Positions 44,428 to 53,850 of a DNA stretch of 64,000 nt are shown piece by piece. The stretch is taken from assembly GCF_012932425.1 (NCBI RefSeq), contig NZ_JAAIII010000006.1, positions 1 to 64,000 on the forward strand, in the 5' to 3' direction. The notes beneath the pieces were generated by a model. The model was not told the origin of the DNA. It searched no databases and saw only the letters and a list, made by a program, of their open reading frames with translations. The first letter of the stretch is position 1. Each line of letters begins with the position of its first letter. Source of the stretch: Bifidobacterium oedipodis. GTDB lineage: Bacteria; Actinomycetota; Actinomycetes; Actinomycetales; Bifidobacteriaceae. The position numbers and the translations under genes are program-made.

Positions 44428-46488
44428 ATGAGCAGCACTATGCCCAGTGCGCTGGCTTCCGGGCGTTACCAGCTCGGTCAGCTCATCGGACGCGGTGGTA
44501 TGGCCGAGGTTCATGTGGCCCTGGACACGCGTCTGGGCCGTACCGTGGCCATCAAGATCATGCGCGCCGATCTGGCCACCGATAACATCTTCCTTAAGCG
44601 TTTCCGCCGCGAAGCTCATGCCGTGGCGCAGATGAATAATCCGAACATCGTCAACATCTATGATTCCGGCGAAGAGGTTGTTGAGGGGCCGAACGGCACC
44701 ACCGAAACCCTGCCGTATATCGTGATGGAATACATCAAGGGTCAAACCCTGCGCGACATCATCAAGGTGAACGGTGCCCTGAGCCAGCGCGACAGCGAAA
44801 TGGTGATGCTCGGCGTGCTGGGTGCCCTTGATTATTCGCACCGCATGGGTGTGATCCACCGCGATATCAAGCCCGGCAACATCATGATTTCCGAACAGGG
44901 CGTGGTCAAGGTCATGGACTTCGGCATCGCCCGCGCGCTCGACGATTCGGCCGCCACAATGACCCAGAGCCAGGGTGTGGTGGGCACCGCGCAATACCTG
45001 AGCCCCGAACAGGCTCGCGGCGAAACCGTGGATATGCGCTCCGACCTGTATTCGGCCGGTTGCGTGCTCTATGAGATGCTGACGGGACGCCCGCCCTTCA
45101 CCGGCGATTCCGCTGTGGCCATCGCTTACCAGCATGTTTCCGAAATCGCCACGCCGCCGTCTTCGGTGGTGCCGGGCTTGCCGCCCATGTGGGATCGCAT
45201 CTGTGCGAAGGCCATGGCCAAGGATCGCCAGAACCGTTATGCCACGGCCGCCGAATTCCGCAACGATATTCTGTCGTTCATGAACGGTGGTGTGCCGGTG
45301 GCGGCCGCGTTCAACCCGCTAACCGACCTGTCGAATGTCAAGGCGCGCAAAGCCGCCGAGGATGACGCGTATAAAAACGGCACTGCCCCCACAACGGCCA
45401 CGCAGACGTTCAATCCGATCACCGGGCAGTTCGAGCGCGTCACACCGTCGCCGCTCAACAACCCCACCGCCGTCAAATCACGCGCCGAGCAGCGTGCGGC
45501 GGCGGCCAAAACCAAGCGTCGCAAGCAGATCATCATCGGTTCGGTAATCGGCATACTGGCGTTGCTGGCGATTATTCTGGGCATCGCCTTCGCCATTGGC
45601 AACCCGAAGAACAACACCACCGAAATGGTCACCGTGCCCACGTTCAACGCCACCATGTCCAAAGACACCATCAGCGCCAAGCTCAAGGCGTTGGGCCTGA
45701 CGATGGTGGAGCGGCAGGACACCGATTCCACCGAAAAGGCCGGAACCTTCACCGATCAGGATCCGGAGGGCGGCACCAGCGTGGAGAAGGGCTCCAAAGT
45801 GGAGGTCTGGTTCTCGGCCGGACCGCAGTCCGTGCCTGTGCCTGACGTTAAGGATAAGAGCCAGGAAGAGGCCCGCCAAGAGCTTGAGGATGCCGGCTTC
45901 ACGGTAAGTTCCAGCATACGCACCGAAGATAGCGACACTATCAGCAAGGATATGGTGACCAGAACCGATCCGGCTATCGGCTCCTCGCAGCCCAAGGGCA
46001 CGTCGATTACGATTTACGTCTCGTCCGGCATGACCAAGGTGCCTGACAATCTTGTGGGGCAAACGCAGGATGCGGCGCAGAAGTCGTTGACCGACCGTGG
46101 CTTCTCCGTGGTGATTCAGAGCGAAACATCCAACGATGTGGCAGCCGGTTCGGTTTCCCGTGTGGAGCCCGGCTCCGGCACATCGGTGATGCAGGGCAGC
46201 ACCATTACCATCTGGGTGTCGTCCGGCAAGAGCCAGGTCGCCGTGCCAAGCGTGACTGGCTGGACGTTCAGCCAGGCCAAGGCACAGCTGGAATCGCTCG
46301 GATTCAAAGTGACGCAGTCCGGATCCTCCGGAAACAGCGATATTGTGCTGTCCACCAACCCGGCATCCGGCACAATGGCCGATGAAGGCGCAACCATCAC
46401 CGTCACCACCCAGAGCAGCAGCACAACGGAGCCGACGCCTACACCCACCCCAACGCCGGATCCTGACAGCGGTAGCGACACCGACTGA
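44428..46488 (+). CDS. pknB: Serine/threonine protein kinase PknB with four PASTA domains
   Basis: The 686-residue product has a kinase domain (about 1-280) with IGRGGMAEVHVAL, VAIKIMRADL, VIHRDIKPGNIMIS and MDFGIARAL. A juxtamembrane linker and one helix (IIIGSVIGILALLAIILGIA, about 365-390) follow. Outside are four PASTA repeats, starting near VTVPTFNATMSK, VPVPDVKDKSQE, TKVPDNLVGQTQ and VAVPSVTGWTFS, then a Thr/Pro tail. PASTA domains bind muropeptides or lipid II, coupling growth signals to phosphorylation of division and wall enzymes. It is the last gene of the operon and is followed by a strong terminator. Confidence 0.95.
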   Translation: MSSTMPSALASGRYQLGQLIGRGGMAEVHVALDTRLGRTVAIKIMRADLATDNIFLKRFRREAHAVAQMNNPNIVNIYDSGEEVVEGPNGTTETLPYIVMEYIKGQTLRDIIKVNGALSQRDSEMVMLGVLGALDYSHRMGVIHRDIKPGNIMISEQGVVKVMDFGIARALDDSAATMTQSQGVVGTAQYLSPEQARGETVDMRSDLYSAGCVLYEMLTGRPPFTGDSAVAIAYQHVSEIATPPSSVVPGLPPMWDRICAKAMAKDRQNRYATAAEFRNDILSFMNGGVPVAAAFNPLTDLSNVKARKAAEDDAYKNGTAPTTATQTFNPITGQFERVTPSPLNNPTAVKSRAEQRAAAAKTKRRKQIIIGSVIGILALLAIILGIAFAIGNPKNNTTEMVTVPTFNATMSKDTISAKLKALGLTMVERQDTDSTEKAGTFTDQDPEGGTSVEKGSKVEVWFSAGPQSVPVPDVKDKSQEEARQELEDAGFTVSSSIRTEDSDTISKDMVTRTDPAIGSSQPKGTSITIYVSSGMTKVPDNLVGQTQDAAQKSLTDRGFSVVIQSETSNDVAAGSVSRVEPGSGTSVMQGSTITIWVSSGKSQVAVPSVTGWTFSQAKAQLESLGFKVTQSGSSGNSDIVLSTNPASGTMADEGATITVTTQSSSTTEPTPTPTPTPDPDSGSDTD

Positions 46489-46509
46489 TTCGGCGATAAT
46501 CAAACAAAC

Positions 46510-46565
46510 GAAAACTGCCCTTGGCAGTGTCAACTTAATAGCTGACACTGCCAAGGGCAGTTTTC
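46510..46565. terminator. Bidirectional terminator between pknB and trpG
   Basis: Bases 46510-46532 pair perfectly with 46543-46565 (23 bp, 10-base loop). The stem ends in AAAA/TTTT on both sides, as suits two convergent transcription units. Confidence 0.9.
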
Positions 46566-46593
46566 GTAAGACAGATTGTTGTCAGGTGACCGC

Positions 46594-47238
46594 CTACTTA
46601 TTGACCTTAGGCTGCAAACCGGCCGACAATTCGACCGCGCTGGGCTGGCCACACACCTTCAGCCAGTTGGCCAGCAGACGGTAGCCGTCCTGGGTCATCA
46701 CCGATTCCGGGTGGAACTGCACCGCATACATCGGCTTGTCCTTCACCCTAATGCCCTGCACAATATGATCATCCTGCGTCCAAGCGGTGACGACCAGCGT
46801 ATCGGGCACCGAATCGGGCTCCACTGCCAGCGAATGGTAACGGGTGGCGGTCATCGGATTGGCCACACCTTCGAAAATCTCATCATCCACATGCTCTACC
46901 AAGCTGGTTTTGCCGTGCATAATGGTGGGCGCGTGGCTCACCGTGCAACCGTAGACCTCCGCGAGCGCCTGCAATCCCAGGCACACACCGAACATCGGCA
47001 TGCCTTCGGCGGCGCACAGGCGAATCATATCCTCGCTGGCACCGGAGTCGGCCGGAGCGCCAGGGCCAGGGGAAATGAGCACGCCGTCATAACCGTCAAG
47101 CACGCCGGGTGCGGACGGATCGATGGCATCGTTGCGCACCACGTCCACGGTGGCACCCAGGGTTTTCAAATATCCGACGATGGTGTAGACGAAGGAATCG
47201 TAGTTATCCACCACCAAGATGTGCGCCGAATCAGTCAT
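46594..47238 (-). CDS. trpG: Anthranilate/aminodeoxychorismate synthase glutamine amidotransferase subunit
   Basis: The 214-residue class I amidotransferase has ILVVDNYDSFVYTIVGYL, VLISPGPGAPADSG, the nucleophile Cys in MFGVCLGLQALAEVYG and the His-Glu pair in AVQFHPESVMTQDG. It supplies ammonia from glutamine to a TrpE or PabB partner, which is not in this window. Its place beside pknB is conserved in Actinobacteria. Whether it serves tryptophan, folate or both cannot be told from sequence, so trpG/pabA is open. Confidence 0.85.
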   Translation of the reverse strand: MTDSAHILVVDNYDSFVYTIVGYLKTLGATVDVVRNDAIDPSAPGVLDGYDGVLISPGPGAPADSGASEDMIRLCAAEGMPMFGVCLGLQALAEVYGCTVSHAPTIMHGKTSLVEHVDDEIFEGVANPMTATRYHSLAVEPDSVPDTLVVTAWTQDDHIVQGIRVKDKPMYAVQFHPESVMTQDGYRLLANWLKVCGQPSAVELSAGLQPKVNK

Positions 47239-47278
47239 GCTTGTTCTCCTTCACGTCTGGTACTGCAAGCCATACTAC

Positions 47279-48442
47279 TCATTCAACGGCCACGAAATTC
47301 GACATCTGTTGCAACAGTGGAATATTGGCGGCAGCCCATGGGAATCCCCACTGGAACAGCGCGGCAGCAGCGGCGAACAGCAACAGCAACAGCAACAGGC
47401 ACCGGATCGGCAGTACGCCGGGCTGCAAGCGCTGCAGAGTGCCGTAGATGGAGGCATCGGGGCGGCGACGACGGCCCTCACGAATCGCACGCAGCGCAGG
47501 CCAGCGCCAGGCCACAGCGGCGGCGATGAATACTATCGCCCAAGCCACCAACGCCCACGCCACCACTTTGTCCAGCGAACCGATGCGCGAGGCGACGGAG
47601 GGGGTCTGTTTGACTGCGAACGTCACCGTGCCGGACGAATCGGTGGTGGCCAGCTCGGCGGGTACGCCGTCGGATACTTTGGCCCAATATTTCAGCTCGC
47701 CGTAGCTAATCCACCGGTGTGTGGGAGTGGAATATTTCGGCTCGCAGGTGGTCAGAGTGATCATGCGTTTGGTGGCTTCGGCTCCCGGATTCTCCGGATT
47801 GGCACCGATTACATACACGTCGGTGGGCAGCACGATTTCGTAGCTGGCATAGGAATAGACGTACCAGTAATCCTGCGTGCGGATGATGATTGCGTCACCA
47901 ACCTGCAACTTATCCACGTCGCCCAACGGCTGACCGTAGCCGTTGCGATGCCCGGCAATGGCGAAATTGCCGACCTGACCGGGCAGTTGGCTGGTGGAAT
48001 AATGGCCAAGCCCGTGACGGTTGAGCTGTTCGAGTGTGGTGCCCTCGACCAGATTGCGATGCCAATTCTCACCAAAGCGGGGAATGTACACCTGTGCGAT
48101 CAGATCACCGTATTGCGGGCTTTCGGGTTGAACTGGCGGATCACCCTCTTGCGCTTGGGCGACACTGACCTGTTCGCCGTCCTGCCCGGGTTCGCTCCAC
48201 GACACCGACTGCATGGTTTCATTCTGCGTCTGTTCCGCTTCGACGCCGGTCCACCACATCTGCCAAACGATATACAGCGCGCAGATCGCAGCGCAGGTAA
48301 TCAAGATTTCCGCCAGAATGCCCAGCAGCTGCCACAGCACGCCACGACGTTCGTGCGTAACGACGTTCGCACTGCCGGTCGCCTCTGTGTTCAATGCTTT
48401 ACCTTCACTGGAACGATGGGCTGCGTGCCTACTGCGTGCCAT
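47279..48442 (-). CDS. srtE: Class E sortase
   Basis: The 387-residue product has a basic N-terminus, a membrane helix near residues 30-55 (LWQLLGILAEILITCAAICA), the sortase domain with His in NFAIAGHRNGYG, Cys in RMITLTTCEPKYSTP and Arg in THRWISYGELKYW, and a second helix plus basic tail at the C-terminus. The class E pattern (TLTTC) is that of high-GC Gram-positive housekeeping sortases recognising LAXTG-type signals. It is in a minus-strand cluster with a DUF881 gene. Confidence 0.92.
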   Translation of the reverse strand: MARSRHAAHRSSEGKALNTEATGSANVVTHERRGVLWQLLGILAEILITCAAICALYIVWQMWWTGVEAEQTQNETMQSVSWSEPGQDGEQVSVAQAQEGDPPVQPESPQYGDLIAQVYIPRFGENWHRNLVEGTTLEQLNRHGLGHYSTSQLPGQVGNFAIAGHRNGYGQPLGDVDKLQVGDAIIIRTQDYWYVYSYASYEIVLPTDVYVIGANPENPGAEATKRMITLTTCEPKYSTPTHRWISYGELKYWAKVSDGVPAELATTDSSGTVTFAVKQTPSVASRIGSLDKVVAWALVAWAIVFIAAAVAWRWPALRAIREGRRRRPDASIYGTLQRLQPGVLPIRCLLLLLLLFAAAAALFQWGFPWAAANIPLLQQMSNFVAVE

Positions 48443-48462
48443 ATATATGCCTTCTGTTCCTG

Positions 48463-49281
48463 TTAGTTTTCGTTGCTTGTACCGTCACCGGAGCCTGTAC
48501 CCGTGCCCGACTGCGTGCTCTGCTGGCCATCTTCCAGTTTCGACGTATCAACCGTGGCATATTGCAGTTGCTGCAACAACTGGGCGGTGGCCGGAAAATC
48601 AAGATCCGTTTTGGTTTCCACCTTGTACCCGATACCGAATGTGGTGACGTATTGTTTAAGAATCGTAATGGCATCCGAATCGTTGAGCGCCTTGCGCAGC
48701 TCCTCCGGATCACCGATGGCGGAGATGGTGAACGGAGGCGCGTATTTCTTACCGTGCAGCGACAACACGTTGCCCGAACAATAGACTGCCGAATTGAATA
48801 GCACGCGTTGATCCATAATCATCAGCGCATCGGCCCCACCCGCCCATAGCGCGTTCACCACGGCCTCGACGTCTTGCTGGTGGATGACATAGTCGTTGAT
48901 ATTGGCAGTCGAACCACTGTCGTTGACGGCGGTCTCCCACATCGGCGAATCATCCAGGGTCACGGTGACGCCTTCACCCGTCAAACGTGGCAGCATCAGG
49001 CTGGAACCGGTGTCATCGCTATCCGTGCCTTGTTTGCCGTCACCGAGCACTTCGGTGAGGTTACCCACTTGAGCTGTCAGATCGGTGATATCTTTCTGCA
49101 ACTCGTTGACTTCGTCAACGCTTTGCTCCACACGGTCGGCAGTATCGTTATATACGGTGGCAGTCTGATTGACGCGCATATTGGTGGTCAGCAGGAATCC
49201 GCTGAGCGCCACTACGACAAAAACGGCCACACTGCCCCATATGGAGCGGCGTATGCCGTGTCTGCCGACGTGCTTAGCCAT
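48463..49281 (-). CDS. DUF881 (YlxW-like) membrane protein
   Basis: The 272-residue product has an N-terminal helix (IWGSVAVFVVVALSGFLLTT), a coiled coil (DRVEQSVDEVNELQKDITDL), and an extracellular DUF881 domain including GEGVTVTLDDSP, LWAGGADALMIMDQRV and SAIGDPEELRKAL. Proteins of this family sit near division or sporulation genes and their function is unknown. It is encoded 20 bases upstream of srtE, as one operon. Confidence 0.88.
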   Translation of the reverse strand: MAKHVGRHGIRRSIWGSVAVFVVVALSGFLLTTNMRVNQTATVYNDTADRVEQSVDEVNELQKDITDLTAQVGNLTEVLGDGKQGTDSDDTGSSLMLPRLTGEGVTVTLDDSPMWETAVNDSGSTANINDYVIHQQDVEAVVNALWAGGADALMIMDQRVLFNSAVYCSGNVLSLHGKKYAPPFTISAIGDPEELRKALNDSDAITILKQYVTTFGIGYKVETKTDLDFPATAQLLQQLQYATVDTSKLEDGQQSTQSGTGTGSGDGTSNEN

Positions 49282-49380
49282 GAATTTCCTGCCTTTACCC
49301 TACTTTTTTGGTGGATTGTGCGCTGCTTTCGAGTCTACCCACTATTATGATTTCTAGCCTAATGAATGGAGACTAAGCTG

Positions 49381-49860
49381 ATGGCTGACGAAGAGCTGCA
49401 CGAAACCGACTCGAACGACCAGAAGAACCTGCAGGCGGAGGCTTCCGCCGAAAGCGTCGAGACCACCGACGCTGCTGCGACCGATACTGCCGCCGCTGAT
49501 ACTACTGCTGATGCAACGGCCACGGATGATGAGGACTTTGGCGTCAACATGGAAGAAGTCCAGGCCGTGCTCAACGCAACCGCCGACAAGGCCACGCTGA
49601 CCCCGCAGATGCAGCGTATGATGAGCCGTCAGGCAGAGAACACCAAGCGTGTGGAAGAGACCATCAAGGGCACCAAGTCGAACCCGCGCTGGTTCGTGCC
49701 ACTGTTCTGCTTCTTCATGATCATCGGCCTGATCTGGTGCGTGGTCTACTACCTCTCCCCCTCCGGCTCCTGGCCCATCCCGAACATCGGCGCTTGGAAC
49801 CTTGCCATCGGCTTCGCCCTGATCATGGTCGGCTTCCTGATGACCATGGGATGGCGCTAA
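49381..49860 (+). CDS. crgA: Cell division protein CrgA
   Basis: With the ATG at 49381 (GGAG nine bases before it) the product has 159 residues. An acidic Thr/Asp-rich N-terminus of about 65 residues precedes the CrgA core: NPRWFVPLFCFFMIIGLIWC, YYLSPSGSWPIPNIGAWNLA and a second helix ending MTMGWR. CrgA coordinates FtsZ, PBPs and CwsA at the septum in Actinobacteria. The N-terminal extension is longer than in mycobacteria. A start at 49366 is possible. Confidence 0.92.
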   Translation: MADEELHETDSNDQKNLQAEASAESVETTDAAATDTAAADTTADATATDDEDFGVNMEEVQAVLNATADKATLTPQMQRMMSRQAENTKRVEETIKGTKSNPRWFVPLFCFFMIIGLIWCVVYYLSPSGSWPIPNIGAWNLAIGFALIMVGFLMTMGWR

Positions 49861-49905
49861 AGCGTTTGGTTTTAGAGTAATTGAGCTTGCTCTAGTTTGA
49901 TTTGA

Positions 49906-50122
49906 GGCACTTCTTGTTGAATACCCACAAGAAGTGCCTCAAATAGTCTGTTATATGCCTGTTGCCGGCACTTTTGTTGGGGATTCCCTCAAAAAGTGCC
50001 GGCAACAGCATTATTACGCCCTGTTCGCGGCACTTCTTGCGGATTTTCCACGATAAGTGCCGCGAGTAGCCCATTCTGTGTCTGTTAACGGCACGTTTCG
50101 GGGAAAATCCACAAGAAGTGCC
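49906..50122. repeat. Palindromic repeat array C (four 33-34 nt units, 61-62 bp period)
   Basis: Units at 49906-49938, 49967-50000, 50029-50061 and 50090-50122 share GGCACTTSTTG...AAGTGCC with arrays A and B. Spacers are again exactly 28 bases but differ more. Several stems are longer here: the first pairs 17 bp (49901-49917 with 49927-49943). It occupies the gap between crgA and the bacteriocin accessory gene, which contains no gene. Confidence 0.9.
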
Positions 50123-50174
50123 GCGAACAGGTCTGCTTCAAGCAGGTTTAGTACGATTCAGCACCGCCTCGGCA

Positions 50175-51539
50175 TCACGGATGCACTAATTTGTCCCAGT
50201 AATAGGCCAAATAGGGCTTCTTCCCCGTGATAATCACGGTTTCGCCCTGAAATCCATACCGTAGATACTGCGACTGGCCAGGTTTACTGACTACGCTCGC
50301 ACGCACTTCATAATAATTACCTTGCTCCGTACGAGTAGGAGACAAGGCGATGGAGCGAACCGTTGCCTCAAGAATTAGCGGCTTCGCTGAATTCTGATAA
50401 TTACTGAGACGCACCCCCTGCCCCTTTCGGATTTCCGTGATTTCGGATACCGGCACCATCAGCATCACGTCCAGCTGTGTTCCATCAGTCAGTTTTGGGT
50501 ACACTTCAGCCACGGTCGTTCCCGCAGGTATCTGCTTAAGTCCCTTCACTTCCTCATTGACGTGCAGCACACCATTCGCGGTCGCTTCCACCCACAGATT
50601 CTCTGTGTCACCTTGGGCAAGGGCAATGCTGGTTTTCAATTCCAATTGTTTCGACTGCACGGTAGCCAGTTCTTTATCGGCATTCAGTTGATATTGGGCT
50701 TGCAAGGCTTCTATTTGGCTGTCGAGGCTGCTGGATTGAGCGGTTATCGAGCCGGCACTTGCTCGCTGTGTGCGCAATGACGCGATTGACTCATTCAGTT
50801 CCCGCACGGACGAATCAATATCGGCGAGGGTTTGGTTTTGCAGGGTTGTTTTCTGTTCCGCATCTGTAGTTGCATTCGCTTGGGCCTGGTATGTAGCATA
50901 CGATGCGATAAAAGCATTGTCGTCGGGCAGCACTCCGTCAGAGGCCACTGCTTGTCGCAATTGTGCATAGTCATCAAGCAATTGCTGCGCGTGAACTATC
51001 TGCTCATCCACGGATGCCTGAACTGTGGCGATAGCGGCATTCTGATCAGCAGTGGATTGATACTGCGTAGCCGCATCACGACGCAGTGCGTCCACCCGCG
51101 CATGAAAATCGTCCAGCATGGCGCTGTAACCAAATTCATCAGTCTCGATGGAAGCTCCGGTGTCGTCGTTCAATCCTGCGATCAGACGTTCCAAGGCGCG
51201 ATGCTGTTGGTCGGCCACTTCTAACTGTTGACGTAGTGCTTCCAACTGAGTGTCATCTTCCGCACTGTCGTAGGCGAGCAGCAAATCGCCTTTATGCACT
51301 TCACGGTTTTCTTCCACATGATTAACCGTTATCGGTTTGTTGCTTGTGGATTGGATACGTGTCACAGTTCGCGACGGCACGATTTCACCAACGGTTTTCA
51401 CGGTAATCTCACGCGTACCGATCAATGAAAACGCCAATAATCCCACCACAATGGCAAGCACCGGCATGATTACCATTGTTGAAAAATTCCTGTATCGCCG
51501 GCTGTAGTATTCCGAACTTTCAAACAGTCGTGAGTCCAT
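50175..51539 (-). CDS. Bacteriocin secretion accessory protein, HlyD/ComB-like
   Basis: The 454-residue product has one N-terminal helix (VIMPVLAIVVGLLAFSLIGT), a lipoyl half (ITVNHVEENREVHKGDLLLA), a long coiled coil (about 90-320) and the returning lipoyl half (LWVEATANGVLHVNEEVKGL) followed by a beta-barrel domain. Size and layout match ComB/LcnD-type accessory proteins that pair with C39 peptidase ABC exporters. It begins 18 bases after the exporter gene, completing the secretion apparatus of the bacteriocin locus. It is the last gene of the minus-strand unit. Confidence 0.9.
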   Translation of the reverse strand: MDSRLFESSEYYSRRYRNFSTMVIMPVLAIVVGLLAFSLIGTREITVKTVGEIVPSRTVTRIQSTSNKPITVNHVEENREVHKGDLLLAYDSAEDDTQLEALRQQLEVADQQHRALERLIAGLNDDTGASIETDEFGYSAMLDDFHARVDALRRDAATQYQSTADQNAAIATVQASVDEQIVHAQQLLDDYAQLRQAVASDGVLPDDNAFIASYATYQAQANATTDAEQKTTLQNQTLADIDSSVRELNESIASLRTQRASAGSITAQSSSLDSQIEALQAQYQLNADKELATVQSKQLELKTSIALAQGDTENLWVEATANGVLHVNEEVKGLKQIPAGTTVAEVYPKLTDGTQLDVMLMVPVSEITEIRKGQGVRLSNYQNSAKPLILEATVRSIALSPTRTEQGNYYEVRASVVSKPGQSQYLRYGFQGETVIITGKKPYLAYYWDKLVHP

Positions 51540-51557
51540 AACAATCCCGTTTCGTCA

Positions 51558-53711
51558 TCAATCGGTGAACAGGTGATAATATTCGCCGCGCTTCGCCATC
51601 AGCTGCTCGTGGGTGCCTTGTTCGCAGATACGCCCGTGGTTCATCACCATAATTGATCCGCAGCGCGAGGCAACAGTAAGACGATGTGCAATAAATATGA
51701 TGGTCTTGTCATGCAAGGCCAATAGGTTATCAATGATTATCTTTTCCGTAGCCACGTCCAGACTGCTGGTGGCTTCATCCAGCACCATCACGGGCGCATC
51801 CGCAAGCAGGGCACGGGCAAGAGCGATCCGTTGTTTTTGCCCGCCGGAAATGGCAGCCGCGTCACTGGTAAGTTCAGTGGAATAATTCATCGGCATCGAT
51901 TCGATATCCGCTCGAATTCCAGCGATTTCCACGGCCCGTATGATGTCTTCCTGCGTGGTTCCAGGCTTGGCACCAAGCGTCAGGTTGTCCATGATCGATC
52001 CGGAGAAAATGTAGGGTTCCTGCGGCAAGTAATTGATATGACGACGTAGAACGTTTCGTTCCACGTTGTTCACGTTCGCATTGCCAACAGTCACGCTGCC
52101 TTCGGTAACGTCATAGAAATCAACTAACAGCTTGGCTAATGTGGTCTTGCCCGAACCACTCATACCGACGATTGCCAGCTTGTCACCTGGCTGAATGGTC
52201 AGGTTGATATCCGTAAGGGTGTTGCGCCCATATCCGAATTTATATGACACATGATCAAGTTTGATAGGTCCGGCAAGCTGCGCGGAGTCGGTGACGGTTT
52301 GGCTGTTGTTGTGTTCCGATGCAACCAGAAACACCTCGTTGAGGCGGTTATTGGCGACTCGCGCGGATTGCAATTTGGTCTGCAAATTGATGATGTTCAA
52401 CAATGGCTCAGTGAAATAATTAAGCAGCGTATTGTAGGTAACCAGTTGGCCGACGCTGATTGCATTATCCATTACCAATCGCGCACCCACCCACAGCACC
52501 ACCACATTGAGCAGCAGCCGCGCAGCACTTTTCAAGACGGTTTGCAGCGTCTCAGCCTTGGCATAGGAAAAAGACTTGTCAAGGTATTTCACGAACTCAC
52601 GATCGATTTTGCTGTAACGCTCCTGCTCACTGGACAAAGATTTGACAGTTTCCACGCCATTGATGTCTTCGATGATGGATGAGCTGACGATGGAGTTTGC
52701 CTGCATCGTATCGTTGTTCATACGCTCGAATGGCTTCACGAACACGAAGATGATCAGTGCATACACCGGCAATGCCACCAGCGTCAGCAGGAACAATTGC
52801 ACGTTCTGCAGGCCGAGCACGGCTCCGACGATTACCACTGTGCCGACGTCAAGGAACACGGAGATGATGGTGCTGGCAAGAGCGTCAATAATCGAGTTCG
52901 CATCGGTAAAACGCGAGATGATTTCTCCCGTGCGGCGAGTGGAGAAAAAGCTCATGGGCAGTTCGAAGATGTGACGGATATATGAAAGAATCACATCAAT
53001 GCTGAGACGCTGCCCAAGCACGGTGAGCAAATATTGCCGCGCATATGACAGCACCTGTTGGATAGCATAAGCAGCGATAAGACCGACGGAGACGATGCCC
53101 AACGTTGATTTCATCTGATCTGGAATATACGTGTCAATCAGCGCTTGCAGAAAGTATGAACCCACCACGTTGATGAGGGTGACCAGTAACGCGGCAACAA
53201 TGATGTTGGCGATGAGCCGTTTGTTTTTCAACAGTAGCGGCACGAAGCCAAGCAGACCACTGTTTGTCTCCTTGTGCGGCCGGTATTGTGGTGCCGGCCC
53301 CATGAACAGGGCCACGCCCGACCACTCTTTTTCAAAATCGCTTTTGGCGACCTTGCGCACGCCCGTGTGCGGGTCGGGATCGGCGATAACCAGATTGTCT
53401 TTTACGGACTTGTACACCACCACATAGTGCAGAAGCTTGCCTTGTTTAAGGATATGAGCGATGAACGGATACGGCACATCATCCATGCCGAATAACGACA
53501 TGTCTGCTTTGACGGCTTTGGTCTCGAAACCGATGGCTTTGGCAGCTTCAACCAAGCCAAGCGCAGTAGTGCCCTCCATATTGGTTTTCGCCAATTCCCG
53601 CAGATGCGCCAGAGAATAGTCAGAACCATAATGCTTGGCGATGGTAGCCAGCGCAGCCACACCGCAATCACGCATGTCCACCTGCGGCACATAAGCGTAT
53701 CGCTTGAACAT
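51558..53711 (-). CDS. Peptide cleavage/export ABC transporter with C39 peptidase domain
   Basis: I start it at the ATG at 53711 (GGGGG four bases upstream), giving 717 residues, the usual ComA/LcnC size. The in-frame extension to 53813 runs into a hairpin and is doubtful. The N-terminal C39 peptidase has YVPQVDMRDCGVAALATIAK (Gln10, Cys16), LLHYVVVY (His) and IADPDPHTG (Asp). A six-helix ABC core and an ATPase domain follow, with GMSGSGKTTLAKLL, ISGGQKQRIALARAL and APVMVLDEATSSLD. It should cut the three double-glycine precursors encoded upstream after Gly-Gly and export them. Confidence 0.94.
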   Translation of the reverse strand: MFKRYAYVPQVDMRDCGVAALATIAKHYGSDYSLAHLRELAKTNMEGTTALGLVEAAKAIGFETKAVKADMSLFGMDDVPYPFIAHILKQGKLLHYVVVYKSVKDNLVIADPDPHTGVRKVAKSDFEKEWSGVALFMGPAPQYRPHKETNSGLLGFVPLLLKNKRLIANIIVAALLVTLINVVGSYFLQALIDTYIPDQMKSTLGIVSVGLIAAYAIQQVLSYARQYLLTVLGQRLSIDVILSYIRHIFELPMSFFSTRRTGEIISRFTDANSIIDALASTIISVFLDVGTVVIVGAVLGLQNVQLFLLTLVALPVYALIIFVFVKPFERMNNDTMQANSIVSSSIIEDINGVETVKSLSSEQERYSKIDREFVKYLDKSFSYAKAETLQTVLKSAARLLLNVVVLWVGARLVMDNAISVGQLVTYNTLLNYFTEPLLNIINLQTKLQSARVANNRLNEVFLVASEHNNSQTVTDSAQLAGPIKLDHVSYKFGYGRNTLTDINLTIQPGDKLAIVGMSGSGKTTLAKLLVDFYDVTEGSVTVGNANVNNVERNVLRRHINYLPQEPYIFSGSIMDNLTLGAKPGTTQEDIIRAVEIAGIRADIESMPMNYSTELTSDAAAISGGQKQRIALARALLADAPVMVLDEATSSLDVATEKIIIDNLLALHDKTIIFIAHRLTVASRCGSIMVMNHGRICEQGTHEQLMAKRGEYYHLFTD

Positions 53712-53800
53712 GAAACCCCCATCATCCGTAAGCCGCCGTATGAATGATTCCATCCAATCAGGCGCACGGTCATTCCACGACTCATATGCTTCTCTTAATA

Positions 53801-53840
53801 AACGAATGTCCACAATGATTACTCATTGTGGACATTCGTT
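53801..53840. promoter_or_regulatory. 18-bp perfect inverted repeat between the immunity candidate and exporter genes
   Basis: AACGAATGTCCACAATGA (53801-53818) and its exact complement (53823-53840) flank a TTAC loop, just after the upstream stop codon at 53851. It could be an attenuating hairpin setting the bacteriocin:exporter mRNA ratio, or a regulator site. No long U-run follows. Confidence 0.6.
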
Positions 53841-53850
53841 TACTGCATCG

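Noticed and set aside
53712..53813. N-terminal extension of the C39 exporter from a GTG
   Set aside because: The GTG lies inside an 18-bp hairpin arm, while the ATG at 53711 has a good ribosome site and gives the normal length. Kept as a question in the findings.
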